From Colocasia esculenta (taxonomy: Eukaryota > Streptophyta > Magnoliopsida > Alismatales > Araceae), in assembly GCA_014218235.1 (NCBI GenBank), contig CM024764.1, forward strand, positions 66,749,184 to 66,813,183: a DNA stretch of 64,000 bases. The letters are read 5' to 3'. Of the stretch, positions 44,653 to 56,900 are shown piece by piece. How positions within the stretch are numbered: the first letter of the stretch is position 1; every line of letters starts with the position of its first letter. The notes below the pieces were generated by a model that did no database searches, was not told the DNA's origin, and saw nothing but the letters and a program-made list of their open reading frames with translations. A program made the translations under genes and the position numbers.

Positions 44653-45063
44653 TTCGGACTTGGTTGAGGTTGGAGGAAGATCTTAGGGCAAGGGTTCGCA
44701 CGGGTTGCAAGAAGTTCGGAGATTCAGAGCTTTGGGTGCTATTGGTTTTTGAAAAATTGGAAAGAGGGAAAGAAGGAGCCGTTTTGTTTTTGAATGACTC
44801 GGTTCGTGATGCGACGCAGCGCGCAGTCGCGTTCATGTCACGTCGAGAAGGGTCGCCGCGACTTAGTCGCGACGCGCCGTCCGGCCGCGACATGAAGGCG
44901 ACACCACTGACCGTCACGTCATCAACAAAGCACTTGGTTGCACAGAAGATTCATTCTTATTCATTCATATGTAAAGCCTTTACACTCCCTAATTCATTCT
45001 AAAAAAAAACACCAAGCAATGCTTTCCTAACTACCATCTGGCTTACAAATCAAATCAAGCAAA
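44653..45063. other. Spacer between Tat-2 antisense genes, with GTCGCGAC cluster
   Basis: Upstream region of the PMD gene and downstream region of the DUF7745-like gene. The cluster lies at 44810-44925, 160-270 bp before the PMD ATG. In Tat-1 the same spacer (13245-13768) has its cluster at 13455-13575, so the position is conserved. Confidence 0.7.
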
Positions 45064-46510
45064 TCAAATATTTCCTCCCGCTGGTTGGAGCTTCTTCAAA
45101 TCATCAATGTACTCTTTAACCATTTCATCATCTTCCTCCACCTCCGCTTGGATCACACTCATGGCACATCCTTCCCAATGGACGACGGTGCTACGCATGT
45201 CACGCTCGTTCTGCACGTCGCCCCTCTTCCTCTCTTGGATAGGTGGGAAGTGAGAGAGGATTGGAACCAGCGTCCGGGCCGCACCGCACTGGAGGTAGCA
45301 ACGGTCCGGGTTGTAAGAAACGAGTGCCTCATTGCCCAACAACCTCAAGGCAAGCCCGGTACATTGAGAGAGATGGATCATCTTCTCGTGCATGAATCGG
45401 GGGCGCATGTCGAAGTCCGCCACTGTCATACCTCGGAGGTACCTGCGCCATGCTTGAATGCCCTTCACTTGGGCCGTCTTGCACCAAGCTCGGGTGCTCA
45501 TGTGGAGTGGCCCGCCCACGTGCGCCAGCGGGTGGTTCAGCATCGTCTTACACTCCACGGTCAAGTCCTCCACTGCCCGAAATTGGATGCACATCCCCAT
45601 CCATAGCTCGAGGGCAATCACCGATCCATAGAAGGGTCCTCCAAGTGCTGCAAAAGACAGACCGGCATATAGATAGCTCAAAACTGCTTGGCCAATAGTC
45701 AAACCTTCTGACATAGAATCGATGATGCTCAAATTGGCGAAGGAGATGGTCCCGTCTTCAGCTGGGAAAAGTATGATCCCGCAGATGCAGATGGCAGCCG
45801 CCTTGGCAATGGCGCCGTATCTCCCGGTTTTCCGCTTGCATTGTGAGACGACCCACTGTGCGATGGGGAGTAGGTGGACGTGCATGCCACTGGTAATGGA
45901 GCATAGGTCGTTCTTCGTAGAGGTAAACTGGGCCAGAATACTCCAGGAGTTTATCTGCTCCACAGTATATGATATTTCTATCTCTTCACCCCGATGGTAA
46001 CGTGGGAGACCGAGCATGATCTCTAATTCTTCCAAGAGTATGGTGGCTTCAAAACCAGGGAAGATGAAGGAGTGTGTCTGGGTATGCCACAGCTCGGTAA
46101 GTGCGGTGATGCTATCCCACACGTGGACGATCTTGTCGTACTTCTTGGCGAGTACAAGCACCATAGACAATCCCCACTCTTTTAGGAGGGAGATTGAGGC
46201 AGGCGGCAGCATGTCGAGCATTGGAAGCAGCCATGGTAATCTAGAGAACCGCCTATGACCAGGGAGGATCTGAAAGAAATAAGAAGGAGGAGATCTAAGA
46301 TGAGAAGGAGAAGAAGAGGAGAAGAAGAAAAAACAGAGCAAAACAGAGCAAAAGTGCAGAAATAGAGCCACTTACTTGAAGATCCGGGCGAGAGTAGATA
46401 TGCTTTGGGATATCTGAGAGGTGCTGAAGATCGGCGTGAGACTCCTTAGCAGCTTTTGGGCCGGAGTAAGGAGGGATGACCTCTGCAAACGCCGAAAGCT
46501 TCCTCTTCAT
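45064..46510 (-). CDS. Tat-2 antisense gene 1: DUF7745/plant-mobile-domain-like protein, open
   Basis: Minus strand. Exon 1 46510-46376 (45 codons, MKRKLSAFAEVIPPYSG...), intron 46375-46270 (106 bp, GTAAGT donor, TTTCAG acceptor), exon 2 46269-45064 with no internal stop: about 446 residues after splicing. Blocks: KIVHVWDSITALTELW, THSFIFPGFEATILLEELEIM, CKRKTGRYGAIAKAAAICICG, AVLSYLYAGLSFAALGGPF and RPRFMHEKMIHLSQCTGLAL, then an acidic C-terminus. It resembles the DUF7745/PMD group of plant transposon-borne proteins; function is unknown. It is the only long gene in the window with an undamaged reading frame. The Tat-1 homologue (11859-13244) shares the exon structure. It lies head-to-tail upstream of the PMD gene, both antisense to pol. 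Confidence 0.75.
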
Positions 46511-47880
46511 GACTGCAAAGATGAAGAACTTGAAGATTTTGTAGCACAGGAGTTTAGCTGCGGGATTAACAGCCCAAACCCTTTATTTATAAGCTTTAGG
46601 AAGTTAGAAACCCACTCTAATCCCGCAACTAGGAGTTAGGATAAGTCTAGGAAAGGTTTAGGAGTCCTAGTGTTAGTCTAGATGTCTTAGGATAAGTCTA
46701 AGTCCTGTTTTTCTGCATTTTCAGGACTCTGTCCGAGTCGCGACGCCGCGATCCGACGCGACTATGTCGCGACAGGGCGCTGCGACGCGACAAGGTCGCA
46801 GTCGTTGGGTGTGTCGCGTTTATACCCAAATGTTTATTCTCTTACCTGTGCTTTGCATATGTGTTTCTTTGACTATGTTCATTAAATTCATTTATCATCT
46901 TGTGATTATTATGCTGAATGATTCAAAAAAAATTTTTTTTTCAAAAATGAGGAAATGTCGTCCCAGGTAAGTCAGGTATCGTATTTCTGTCCCTATTCCT
47001 CGCATTACTATATGGTATTCTACTTATTATATCTTTTCAAGGACCGACTAGTTCTCAATGTGTTCTGGGATTTGAGTTCCCCTTTACCAAAAACAGTGAT
47101 AATCAAGGTACACATTGTTAATCATTGGATAGGCCGTTGAGTTAGTTAAGCACGGGGACGATAGATTCAGGCCTACACCGCGGTTGTGGGTAGTCTCTTG
47201 ACCCGTTCTTACTTGACTTAGCAATATTATCCTTTATCTATTTTCTATTTTTTCTTTCCTTTGCATTTGTTTTAATAATTTCTTTTATTTTGGCCCAGCA
47301 TGCATCATATAGGACTTTGAACTTTCCTGACTCATTCTTGACCACTGATGAGCTCAGGTTGAGTGCCCATATCATCCTTCATGTTCCAAGCAAGAAATCC
47401 AATTCCACTCCGAATCGGAAGGTTTGCCTCCGAGCAAGTTGTTCCCGTCAGATTGACAAGAATTTCCCTATCCGGATTCTCCATCCAAATATTTATCCTT
47501 TTCTTTTGATCCGTTTTGGTTGCGAACCACTCCTAGGACAGAGTCATGAGTTACCTGCCTGGCACGCACATGTCCTTCCAAAACGAAACCTACAGGCCAA
47601 TCGGCTATGGTACCTCTCAATCGAGGGGTTGATCGTCCTCTTTTCTTTTTTTTCTCTCTCTCGTCCAGACATGTGCTCTTCTTTGCATTCTACTCGAACA
47701 ATCGACTCAGGGCTTTCACACGGATTCCAATTGCCTGTTAGTTAAGATCGGGTATCTCTTTACCTTGGTTTCTACTTTTCAATCCACTCCGCGTCATCTC
47801 TGTTCCACAGTCACTTCATGACATCTCCACGCCACTTCCGCTTCGCTCCCCTGCAAAGTAGAAGCCAAGGAGGGGCAATC
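46511..47880 (+). other. Tat-2 non-coding 3' region and polypurine tract
   Basis: Contains a GTCGCGAC-type cluster (46735-46815) 225-305 bp upstream of the minus-strand DUF7745-like gene, then about 1 kb without supported coding sequence, and the polypurine tract AAGGAGGGG (47867-47875) before the LTR. Parts match Tat-1 10504-11640 in reverse. Confidence 0.72.
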
Positions 47881-49304
47881 TGTAGACACCCGATTATGAC
47901 TAATGGGTTGAACCACATTTCTTGCTACCTTAGTGGGCCCCTAATTGGTCACTCACCTTGAGCCCATCATTTGCCTTGATTTGAGCCCATCAATCCATTA
48001 AAATGCCTTGAAATCCGGAAATCAATCATTTGAGAGAGTCCCTAGAGGAATATGACTCCTATTTTATCATGTGGTTAGAGAGAATAATCCAAGATAATTC
48101 GGGTTCCTTGTCGCGACGCATCGTGGCGCCGCGACTATAGTCGCGACGGGTTGGGCCGCCACGACAGTCCATGCATTATACATGCACGTGGGTAATACTG
48201 TCGCGTCCCCCCGCACCGCCGCATTTCCAGTCGCGACCCTACGATCTGACGCGACAATGTCCGAGATCTCTGGCCTCCGTAACCACACCCTATTTATCCT
48301 CCCATGCACTTTGACTTGGTCTAAGAGGGTTATCCCGACCCCTTGGGCGGATTTTTGGCCCTAAGGACTCTCCTAAGCTCCCCTAAGGACTCTACACCTG
48401 ATTTTGATAGAGCTTTATCCCCCACTTTTAATTTCTAAACCTTTTTGAGGAGATAATGCCTAATATTCTCACTCCAAGATCTATATAAGGAAGGCCCCTC
48501 CTCATGGACGGACAGAGCCTCATGATCACCCCGAAGGGCTGCCAAAATTCCCTCTGAACTAGACTTAGCCACGCAGCCACTCATTCCCTTCATTCTCTTC
48601 ACATTCCACTCCCCATAACTCACTCATTTCATCATTAATGGAGCAAGGAACGTGAAGAGGGCGACTCTAGCAATCTCCTGGATCTCTTTGCACATCATCG
48701 GAGCTGCATCCACGCCAAGAAGTCGCCCTAATGGGGCTCATTCTCTTTACCCTTTCTTTTTTCTATTTCTACATGCATTTTTATGTCCTTTTTAAATAGA
48801 GCATATCTACCATCCACCCACGTTTTCCCACACCCACAGGGGTTTAAAACCACCCCAGGTGCGTTCCCACCATGATCTCCCATCTCATTTCGTCTCTTAG
48901 AATAGATACTACACTTTACATGTTCTAATAAGGTCTTTTCCTTGTGTTTTCTTTTTATTGACAGGCAAGCAAGCGAAGTCTACGAGAAGCTCTGGTGCTC
49001 TGGCCGGCTGGAGGACTAGAAGAAGGTCACAACATCAATTCTCCTGCATTTAGAGAACGCGATGGCGTGGGGTGACACGACATAGATGCGTCGACTCTCG
49101 CTGACGCGATACAAGAAACGCAGCGGCCATGGTGACCGCGACACCAGGTCAGTTTCCTGTTCTCTTCCTTTTCCTAGTTTAAGTTAGCCATTGTCTCTCC
49201 ATATCATTAGGCAACTTATCTAGGTGGCGATCACACATCATTTTTATGCTACTAGTTTTAGTACACTTTCGCGTGTCGAGGGGAAGCCAATCCCTGTGAT
49301 TACA
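47881..49304 (+). repeat. Tat-2 3' LTR (start of duplicated segment, copy B)
   Basis: 1424 bp, TGTAGACACCC...GATTACA, preceded by the polypurine tract and followed by target duplication ATAGT (49305-49309). It is almost identical to the solo LTR at 24631-26053. TATA CTATATAAGG at 48481; GTCGCGAC-type clusters at 48108-48262 and 49055-49145. Confidence 0.93.
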
Positions 49305-51268
49305 ATAGTATATATCAGGTTTTTGCTATAAAAAAATCTTTAAATAGACTATCTACAAAATAAATGTATATCAAAATAAACATGCGTACAACTGTGTGAT
49401 AAACTTCATCGCCAAAAATTTTCTAAGTCCACAGACTCTCAGTTCATCATACTGCATCCGACTTCAATCGCCAACTGTTGACTCTGACTCCTTAAGAATC
49501 AAAGTCAAAACCATCCTGAAATTTTTCTCCATCCTGAAATTTTTCTAAGTCCATACATTTGACTCATACAGTCGAATGCTTCATAAATCCTAACTACATG
49601 ATTCGACTATTCACTTCGACTTTTACAGTCGAATGTTTTAGAAATCAATCTCCATACTATCCGACTGCTAAATTTGAATCATTCTATTTCCACTCTGACT
49701 TCTACAGTCGAATTGTATTCTTCTTCTGCAGTCGAATTACTATGTTTGTAACTTTGACTCCTACAGTCGAATCATTCTTCAACTTCTACAGTCGAATTGC
49801 ATGTTATTATGAATTCAACTTCTCTATCAGTTCTGTGCTTAATACCTTTTTTGATCTTTTAAAACTTAAACACTTAATGTAAGATTATCTCCTAATCTTT
49901 CTTACAACATTTCCAATGAACTTTTAATTTCTTATTAGTTCATCAAAAATATTATTATTTTATTATTTTCTTTGACAAGACATGTCATATTATATTCATC
50001 TAAATCCTGCGTATGTTATTTCTGAAATATCTTAACTAATCTTTGAGTTGTTCAATGTCTTTGCTCCAGATTTTTCTGGATTCAATAGATACAATGCATT
50101 TATGAATTCTCAAGCGCATGACATCTGACAAGACTCACCTACCACTGACAAGACCCATGCTTTACCTTTTTAGCATATATGCCTGTCTATTCTTTCTATC
50201 TGAAAGCTTGTGCATACGAGGTTTCCATACCTTCTTTCTGTACTTATCTGACCTACCTACCTCAAAGGTATGGAGTTGCTTTCTCTTTTTATCTTGTCTT
50301 TGTTGCAGTCATTTATTGGAGCACATTTCTAGCATGTCTCCTTCACAGTCCACTCCTAGATAGAAAGAGCTAATCTTCTAGCTGTGAAGACTGCACCTCT
50401 TCTGAAGACCTTGGAAAGAAGCAAAACTGAAGAACTCCTGGATAATAAAATCATCAAGATCCAAAGGATCCTAGAGTTCTCTTCAAAACGGTCAGATTGC
50501 AAACGGCCACAAATTCCAACGACTATCTTCCAAACGGCTATATTCTGAAGTGTATAAAAGAAGCTCAAGTTTGAAGAGAAGCACACAAAGAGATACATAG
50601 AGCTTTTCAAAATTCCTTGAGCTACATACTTCGGATTTCTTGCAAGTCAAGTCTGAGAGCTTCCCTCTTCAGAAAACACTCTCTCTGAAGCTTTCCAAGA
50701 AGTCTTGTATATGGTGGCAATTATAATTGCTTATTTTCTCTAAGTCCACCCTTGTTTTTTTCAGATAGGATTTCAGTCTCATCTTTGATCAGTTAAATCC
50801 TTCTGAAGTCTGTGTTTGTTCTCACTCTTGAGGCAAACACACAAGTCTTTTATTCTCTTGTGTATTTTGTGCAGAAGACTGTTTCTCCATTTTCCCTTCT
50901 GTGAAGGGAAGGTCTTGTGAAGGCAGTTTTGTATCCCTGTTCAGGGAAGGCTTGCTTGGGAGCAAGTGGGCTTGTAATTCTTCTCAAGGGTGAGAGAAGG
51001 CCAATTTATTGGCAGTTAGTGGAAATCTCAAGTGGTTGGCTTGAGGACTGGACGTAGGACTTCCTAGTTGGAAGGGCCGAACCAGTATAAATTCTTGTGC
51101 ATATTTGTGTGATTGTTTCCGCCTAGTTCACACTTGAATCACACACAACACACTAAGTACTAACGAATCTATTTAGTGTTGTGCATTTCAGAAGATTTTT
51201 TTTTTTTAAAGCCAAAAAGTCCTATTCACCCCCCTCTAGGACATCTAGTGTGCCATTTCGATTGAACA
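49305..51268 (+). repeat. SIRE-2 3' LTR remainder (copy B)
   Basis: 1964 bp, the same part of the LTR as 26054-28017, ending GATTGAACA and followed by GGCAT (51269-51273). There is no SIRE internal sequence on its left; Tat-2 is there instead. It therefore descends from the same SIRE-2 insertion by duplication and is not an independent insertion. Confidence 0.92.
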
Positions 51269-51337
51269 GGCATGTGTAGGGCATGAAGCCTAGGAAAACG
51301 GCCACCGGACAAGGGAGATTCCGGTCGGCTTGCGTCT

Positions 51338-51490
51338 CAGAACGCAACAGGGTCAAAGGCCGCGACATTGTCATGTCAGTCAAAGGCCACCGCGACAAGG
51401 TCGCGATCTCCCTGGATGTCACGACCTGGTTGCGACGCATCGGAGCGTCGCGACAAGGTTGCAACCCACTGGGTCGGCGCGACCTCGGCT
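51338..51490. repeat. GTCGCGAC-type cluster in PMD intron 1 (copy B)
   Basis: Same as 28088-28240, with several CG-to-TG or CA differences. Confidence 0.8.
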
Positions 51491-51547
51491 AAGAACTCAA
51501 GGAGTGCATGCTTATGCTAACCGATTGCTTCTTCTTCATGTTTTCAG

Positions 51548-53973
51548 GGCGAGATGAGGGCCAGGGTGTTCTGGCTCCTAGTGCTGGCAGCATATTTGGC
51601 CCTCTCAGGGTTTTAGAGGGAGAGGCTAGAGGACATGGGGTTTGGGGAGGTCCTTAGGACGGACCGGATAAGCGTGGATGCTCCTCTCACCCAGGCTCTG
51701 CGTAGCAGGTGGGATGCGGAGGCGACTGCCTTCGTGTATCCATGGTGTCATATGATCCCCAGCCTAGAGGATGTTAGAGGATCACCAGGTTGAGGGTGTA
51801 CGGTCGCCCGGTGAGTGGATATACCTACCCATGCTGTAGGGACTTAGCCCACAGACTCCTAGGTTTGACTGTAGGTCAGAGGTCCTCCCTAGTCCCTAGG
51901 GAAGACCTACAAGAAAGCCTATGTCTAGTACAGACTGGCAGAGAGGTAGGAGAGTCAGTGGATGAGCAGTTGGACAGATTGGTGAGGAGTTGCTGGGAGA
52001 CTCTGGCCAGTGAGCCTGGGGATCAGGCAGATTTAGATTTACGTCGGTTCCTGACGTTCTTCCTAGGCAGACTTTTGTTTGCCACGAGGGGCGACGCAGT
52101 CCACTGTCGGTTCCTACCGCTGCTAGAGGACCTAGACCAGGTGGGGGACTATGTGTGGGGTGCCGCCCTTCTGGCACACCAGTTCGACAGCCTGGCTCCT
52201 CCGATTGGCCGACATCGATCAGCGGCTTCTTCCCTTTTCTCTAGGTACACTTCTCCTTCTCTTGCCCTTTTACTTTAATTGCCTTTTCTGTTGTACACGT
52301 GATCTAACTGTGCCTTTCTTCTTGTAGGTGTGGACTTACCTCCACCTCCCAGGCCTGGGGAGGGGTGTTTTGGAGCGACCGGGCCTCGTGCCCCTAGCTC
52401 TGCATTGGGTGCCATGCCGAGACACCCACCCATGGAGGAGCAGCTTGACTCCATCTAAGACGCGATTGATGTCTACCGTCAGCTAGATGTGAGTACTCTA
52501 CCCTTCTTAAATTCAAATTGATTTCTCTTTAAGTGTTTGGCTACAGATCAGATGTGGTCTTTGTTGTGCAGGTGGTGTGGCAGCCTTATCTAGGGGAGGG
52601 AGACGAGGGACAACCTTGGTTGGAGCAGGCTCGCCCCTACTTTGGTAGGGCGACGTGGGTTCATACTCTCAACCTTTTGCTTCCTCTCCACTTGCATCTG
52701 CCTCAGAGGTCACTCGGCCTCCGTCAGAGTGATGTGGAGTTTCCCATCTGAGGTTGGACACCTCTGGCCAGAGCTTTCGGGGACTCCACGACACGACTGA
52801 CTGGCGAGAGCGAGCCCATGAGTAGATCACAGATTGGAAGCACCGAGGATGATGGGTCCAGTCCCACGCAGAATCCGACGACACGTACTTGTAGTCCTTC
52901 GTCTTGAAGTATAGGGCAAGGGTCTACAGGGGCGCCAGATGACAAGTATATCTCTAAACTCAGACCTTGTGATTTTTTGTAATTGAATTGGATCTGACAC
53001 AATTTGATGATTTGCAGATGGACGCGCTAGGCAGATCGCCTCGCTCAAGGCCTTGCTGCACTCTGCCGTGCAGAACCGAGAGGCGACGAGGAGGGAGACA
53101 GAGTAGCTGGTAAGTACTTACAATGACTTCTGTAGCTTACCGAATCTTTCAGCTTCTAGAGGTATTGACCAGTGTTCTATGTGCAGTGTGCAGATTGACG
53201 AGGTTGAGGATGACACAGCTGGTGCGTCCTCATCTCAGGCAGTAGTGGAGAGTTCGCAGTCAGATCTAGAGGACCGACTGGCCAGTGTGCTGAGGAGGGC
53301 TGAGGAGGCAGAGACGACGCTGAAGGAGAGGTTAAGTGTAACATGACCTGGTCTCTACTTAATTTAGAGTTGGCACTGACATGTTTTTTCACAGGTGACA
53401 GAGCTGAGGACCGCCACCAGCTAGGTGAGTCACTAGCACAAGTAGGCCAACATGGCTGCAGCGTCGATCGCCCTGTGGTGCCTCCAGGCGGAGATGGCAG
53501 CAGCAGAGGTGGACCGGTTGCCCCCACAGGTGGAGCCATCAGCAGTGGAGGTGGCCCAGTTGCACATAGAGGTGGAGACATCAGCGGTGGAGGTGTCCCG
53601 GTGGCACATATAGGCTGAGGCGGCGGTGTTACAGGTGGGTGAGCTGACGACACTGCGTGCGCAGGGATCGTCAGTGGACCAGGCGGAGCTGACCCGACTA
53701 TGCACTGAGCTAGCCGTGCAGCAGTCCCTAGTCTAGAAGCTTCAGAGCTGCATGGCGATGATGAGCCAGGCTGCTCGGAGTAGGTGCAGGAGCGAGAGCC
53801 GAGTGAGCGGGGCAAGTGGCACCTCCGTTAGGGAGTACTTGGCCGGTTCCTCCAGTCGTCAGAGGAATGAGGATGTGGAGAGACGCCTGGCGGGAGAGAT
53901 GAGTGCTTGGAGTGCTAGGGATGGTGGTGAGATGCCACCCCCACCCGGGAGGCAGGAGGGATCTGGGGAGAGT
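51548..53973 (+). pseudogene. Tat-1 antisense gene 2, exons 2-7 (copy B)
   Basis: Same exon plan as 28297-30725: exon 2 from 51548 (PMD; VYGRPVSGYTYPCCRD, GDAVHCRFLPLLEDLDQVG), exon 3 from 52328, exon 4 from about 52573 (LGEGDEGQPW), coiled-coil exons to 53973. It shares the exon 2 TAG (near 51613) with copy A and adds a frameshift near 51780 and others. The last codons lie beyond the Tekay solo LTR at 57443-57457 (GGT GGT GGA CAG TGA), so the Tekay element landed 15 nt before the stop codon. There is no exon 1 in this copy. Confidence 0.8.
53969..53973. repeat. Target duplication AGAGT, left copy (Tekay solo LTR)
   Basis: Matches AGAGT at 57438-57442. Confidence 0.9.
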
Positions 53974-56900
53974 TGTCATGTCCCGAGAATTACGCAGCGG
54001 ATATTAATTCAGATAATTCGAGTCGATATTCCGAGACGTGAACAGTCGGCAAATAAGCCTCTAGCTAGCACGCACTAAATGTGTAACAACACATCATCAT
54101 AATAGGGCCCGAATATTGAACTCAATGGAAATTGTATTCAAATCTCATCTTGTTGTATCAAAGGTAACTAATACAACTCTTTAACTATTGGATACAGGAG
54201 TAGACTCAATAAAAGAAAAATACATTTATTTCTCACTACCTACTACATGAATATAACACTCAAAGCAAACTAACTGAAGATAGACTCATAGTTGAAACGC
54301 TCATCACTCAGACGCATTCCCATCCTCGACTTGTTCCTCCTCTTGAATTTCATAATCACCTAGAATGGTTAAAAGTAGGGAATGAGCAAACTAGCCTAGT
54401 AGGATTTATATCTCAATGTGTGGGCAATGATATAAGTGATTAGCAATTTAGAACTAGGTAAGCACTATGATTGTCTTGATATGCATATACAAATAAAACA
54501 CATTAAAACATGATACATAAACAAGCTAGATAGAGTGATCATGATAGAGCAAGATCTAGAACAATATAACGAGATAGAACTAGCAATAGATCACTTTGTA
54601 CAAGCACGCAAGATTTCACTTGATGTCAATAGTTTTCAAGAACGCAAGATATCACTAGTTGCAATAAATGCAGGATGGCCATATCATGCAAGCAAGCAAG
54701 CACGCACAAGCACGATCATGTAACACTAGTTAGGCACAAGACACTAATGTATACCAAGGAAAGATCCACCTTGAAATGCACACTAGGACACGTGTATGTG
54801 GTTTTTGTATCTATCATTCAACACACAAGTACTCCCAGTGCAGATGCAATGCCAGTAATCATTATACCCCATGGTTAACAGTATATTTATGACTCTCCGT
54901 CATTGAGGCTAGACTGGAGCCCTTGGACACTCTCCGTGCCCGGTCAGCATCTCATTTCAATTTAAATCTAGTTACCCACGGTCATTAATAATGGCCAATG
55001 AGAGTTTCAAGATGTAAAGATGTGTAATGTCATGTTCATGGTGATGATGAGAACAAGAAATAAATGAATTGAACATGAATTCATGATACAAAGGTCAAGC
55101 GATAATTTCAGCAGCATAACGGTGCAATTTATACTTTAGTTCAATTTTTACATTAACGATTTAGGTCTAGATTATAAATCACACTCACGAGAACAAGATG
55201 AGAAAGGAAGTGCACGCTAACTCTAGGGAACTTCAACAGTACAACCAACTTGGTCTCCATGAGGGAATCCACGAAATACAGAGATTTACGGAGGTCTTAG
55301 AGAAATGGTCTCTAGTCTACCGATACGGAATGACCGACAGAGAGCTTCCAAATCCCCAAGAAAGGGCTGCCTAAAAGTGCAAGTGTGTAGTGATGTACGC
55401 ATCTCAATCCACAATCCACCAGTTCCAAACTTGCGGAAAGCATTAAACATGATAACATGAGATGAAACTATGCACTTTAACTAAACATTGTTCGCAAGAT
55501 TTTTAAGATAACAATTATCATTTTAATAATCTAGAACAGTAAGAAGAGTGGATCACAAGTTACATGAATGGTCACGTCATTAAGAGAGCAATTAGAATAA
55601 CAGTCGTGTGATGATAGCTTTTAAATGGGTTAATAACTTTTAAGCCATTAGACAGTCCTCATGAATTGTTTAGAACCAATACATGCAAATCCTATACTTA
55701 ATACCATGTTAAACAGTCCTCGGGTAGGCCTGGAAATACACATCCTACACAGTGGACGCATTTTCGAATGATGTATACAGTCAATATGCAGCGTACTGTG
55801 AAGACTCAAAATTGCGTCCACCTTGGTGGCCGCGTTCACCATTGAATCACGTCGGCGGAAGACGACGCGTTCATGAGAAATCAAGAAATAAAGCAATGGG
55901 CGAGAAAACCGCCTGAATCGCATCGGGGGATCCCGCCGCAGTTCAACAGGCGCAGACTCCCACGCGGTGCGAAGTCTCACGCGGGCCGTTGACCGGTCAG
56001 CGCGAGAATCATGTCGGGTGTCACAGACGCCTTTCACTATGTCGCGTCGGCCAAGGTCGATGTGATACCAGGTGCGGTAATCGCGTCGCCTGGACCGGAC
56101 GCGGTTCTAAAAACAACCCGAAAACGCAAGAAAATGTAGGAAACAGGTGCTCGGTCCATGCAATGCTTATATCTTCTAAACTAGGGCTCTTGGGACAAAA
56201 GTTCCAACATGAAAGTTGTTGGGAACATGGAGTGTAAGAGAACTATGATTTTTAAATAATTTTAAACGTCCTCAAGATGTGCAATAAATCAAGATGAATG
56301 TAAAAAGTCCCTGACATGCGTGACTTTGGCAAAACGCCTATAACTCAAGATGTACTCATTGGAATTCGATGAAACCAAATGGAAATGAAACTAGACGTGA
56401 TGCTCTACACATTGGTATATGACTTGTTAAGGTTTGGCCCGAGAAAATCTACCTTCTGGGTTGAGGAAGTTTCATTCTTCAGAAAACCCTTGTTCAGACC
56501 ACTGGTTGAAGAACGCCTAATACTCTAAGTATACTGCATGAAAATTGTGCATTCCAGTTGGGTTAGGGAGTAGACGTGACCCTCTTTCTAGGGGTATAAG
56601 CCTTGCATGATGGGATTTAGGTTTGACCTACCTTTGGTCGACTCCAAGTGGACGGTTTGCACAGGTCGAAGTAGATGCAACAGGGAAGAAGATGAGCTTG
56701 GTATGGCCAATCCTCTGCTCCCCAGCCACCAAGAGCTCCTCCTCACAGCCCCAACAAGATGTACAACTCATCCCCCAGGGTTTGGTGGAGAGTATTTAAG
56801 CATGTATTGCTTTTGGAAGTCCTGTTGTATCAAGGAAAGAAGAGTTGCAGTTTTTGCATACCCCCTTCCATGTTTGGAAGATCTCTTCCCCCATTGGAGA

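Larger units (their letters stand above)
31506..49304 (+). mobile_element. Tat-2: Tat/Ogre-type Ty3/gypsy element, 5' end missing
   Basis: Leader, gag (32393), protease, RT-RNase H-aRH, integrase (to 40439), then about 7.4 kb of 3' sequence with two antisense genes, the polypurine tract (47867-47875) and the 3' LTR (47881-49304). The dual RNase H and the long 3' region place it in the Tat/Ogre group. The right target duplication ATAGT (49305-49309) matches the one around the solo LTR in SIRE-2, so Tat-2 is the parental insertion of that solo LTR. No 5' LTR with TG...CA and primer site is recognisable between 31506 and 32392. Confidence 0.87.
47881..54720. repeat. Duplicated segment, copy B
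   Basis: Counterpart of 24631-31505. Beyond about 54720 copy B continues with the rest of the Tekay LTR, whereas copy A breaks off. Confidence 0.88.
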
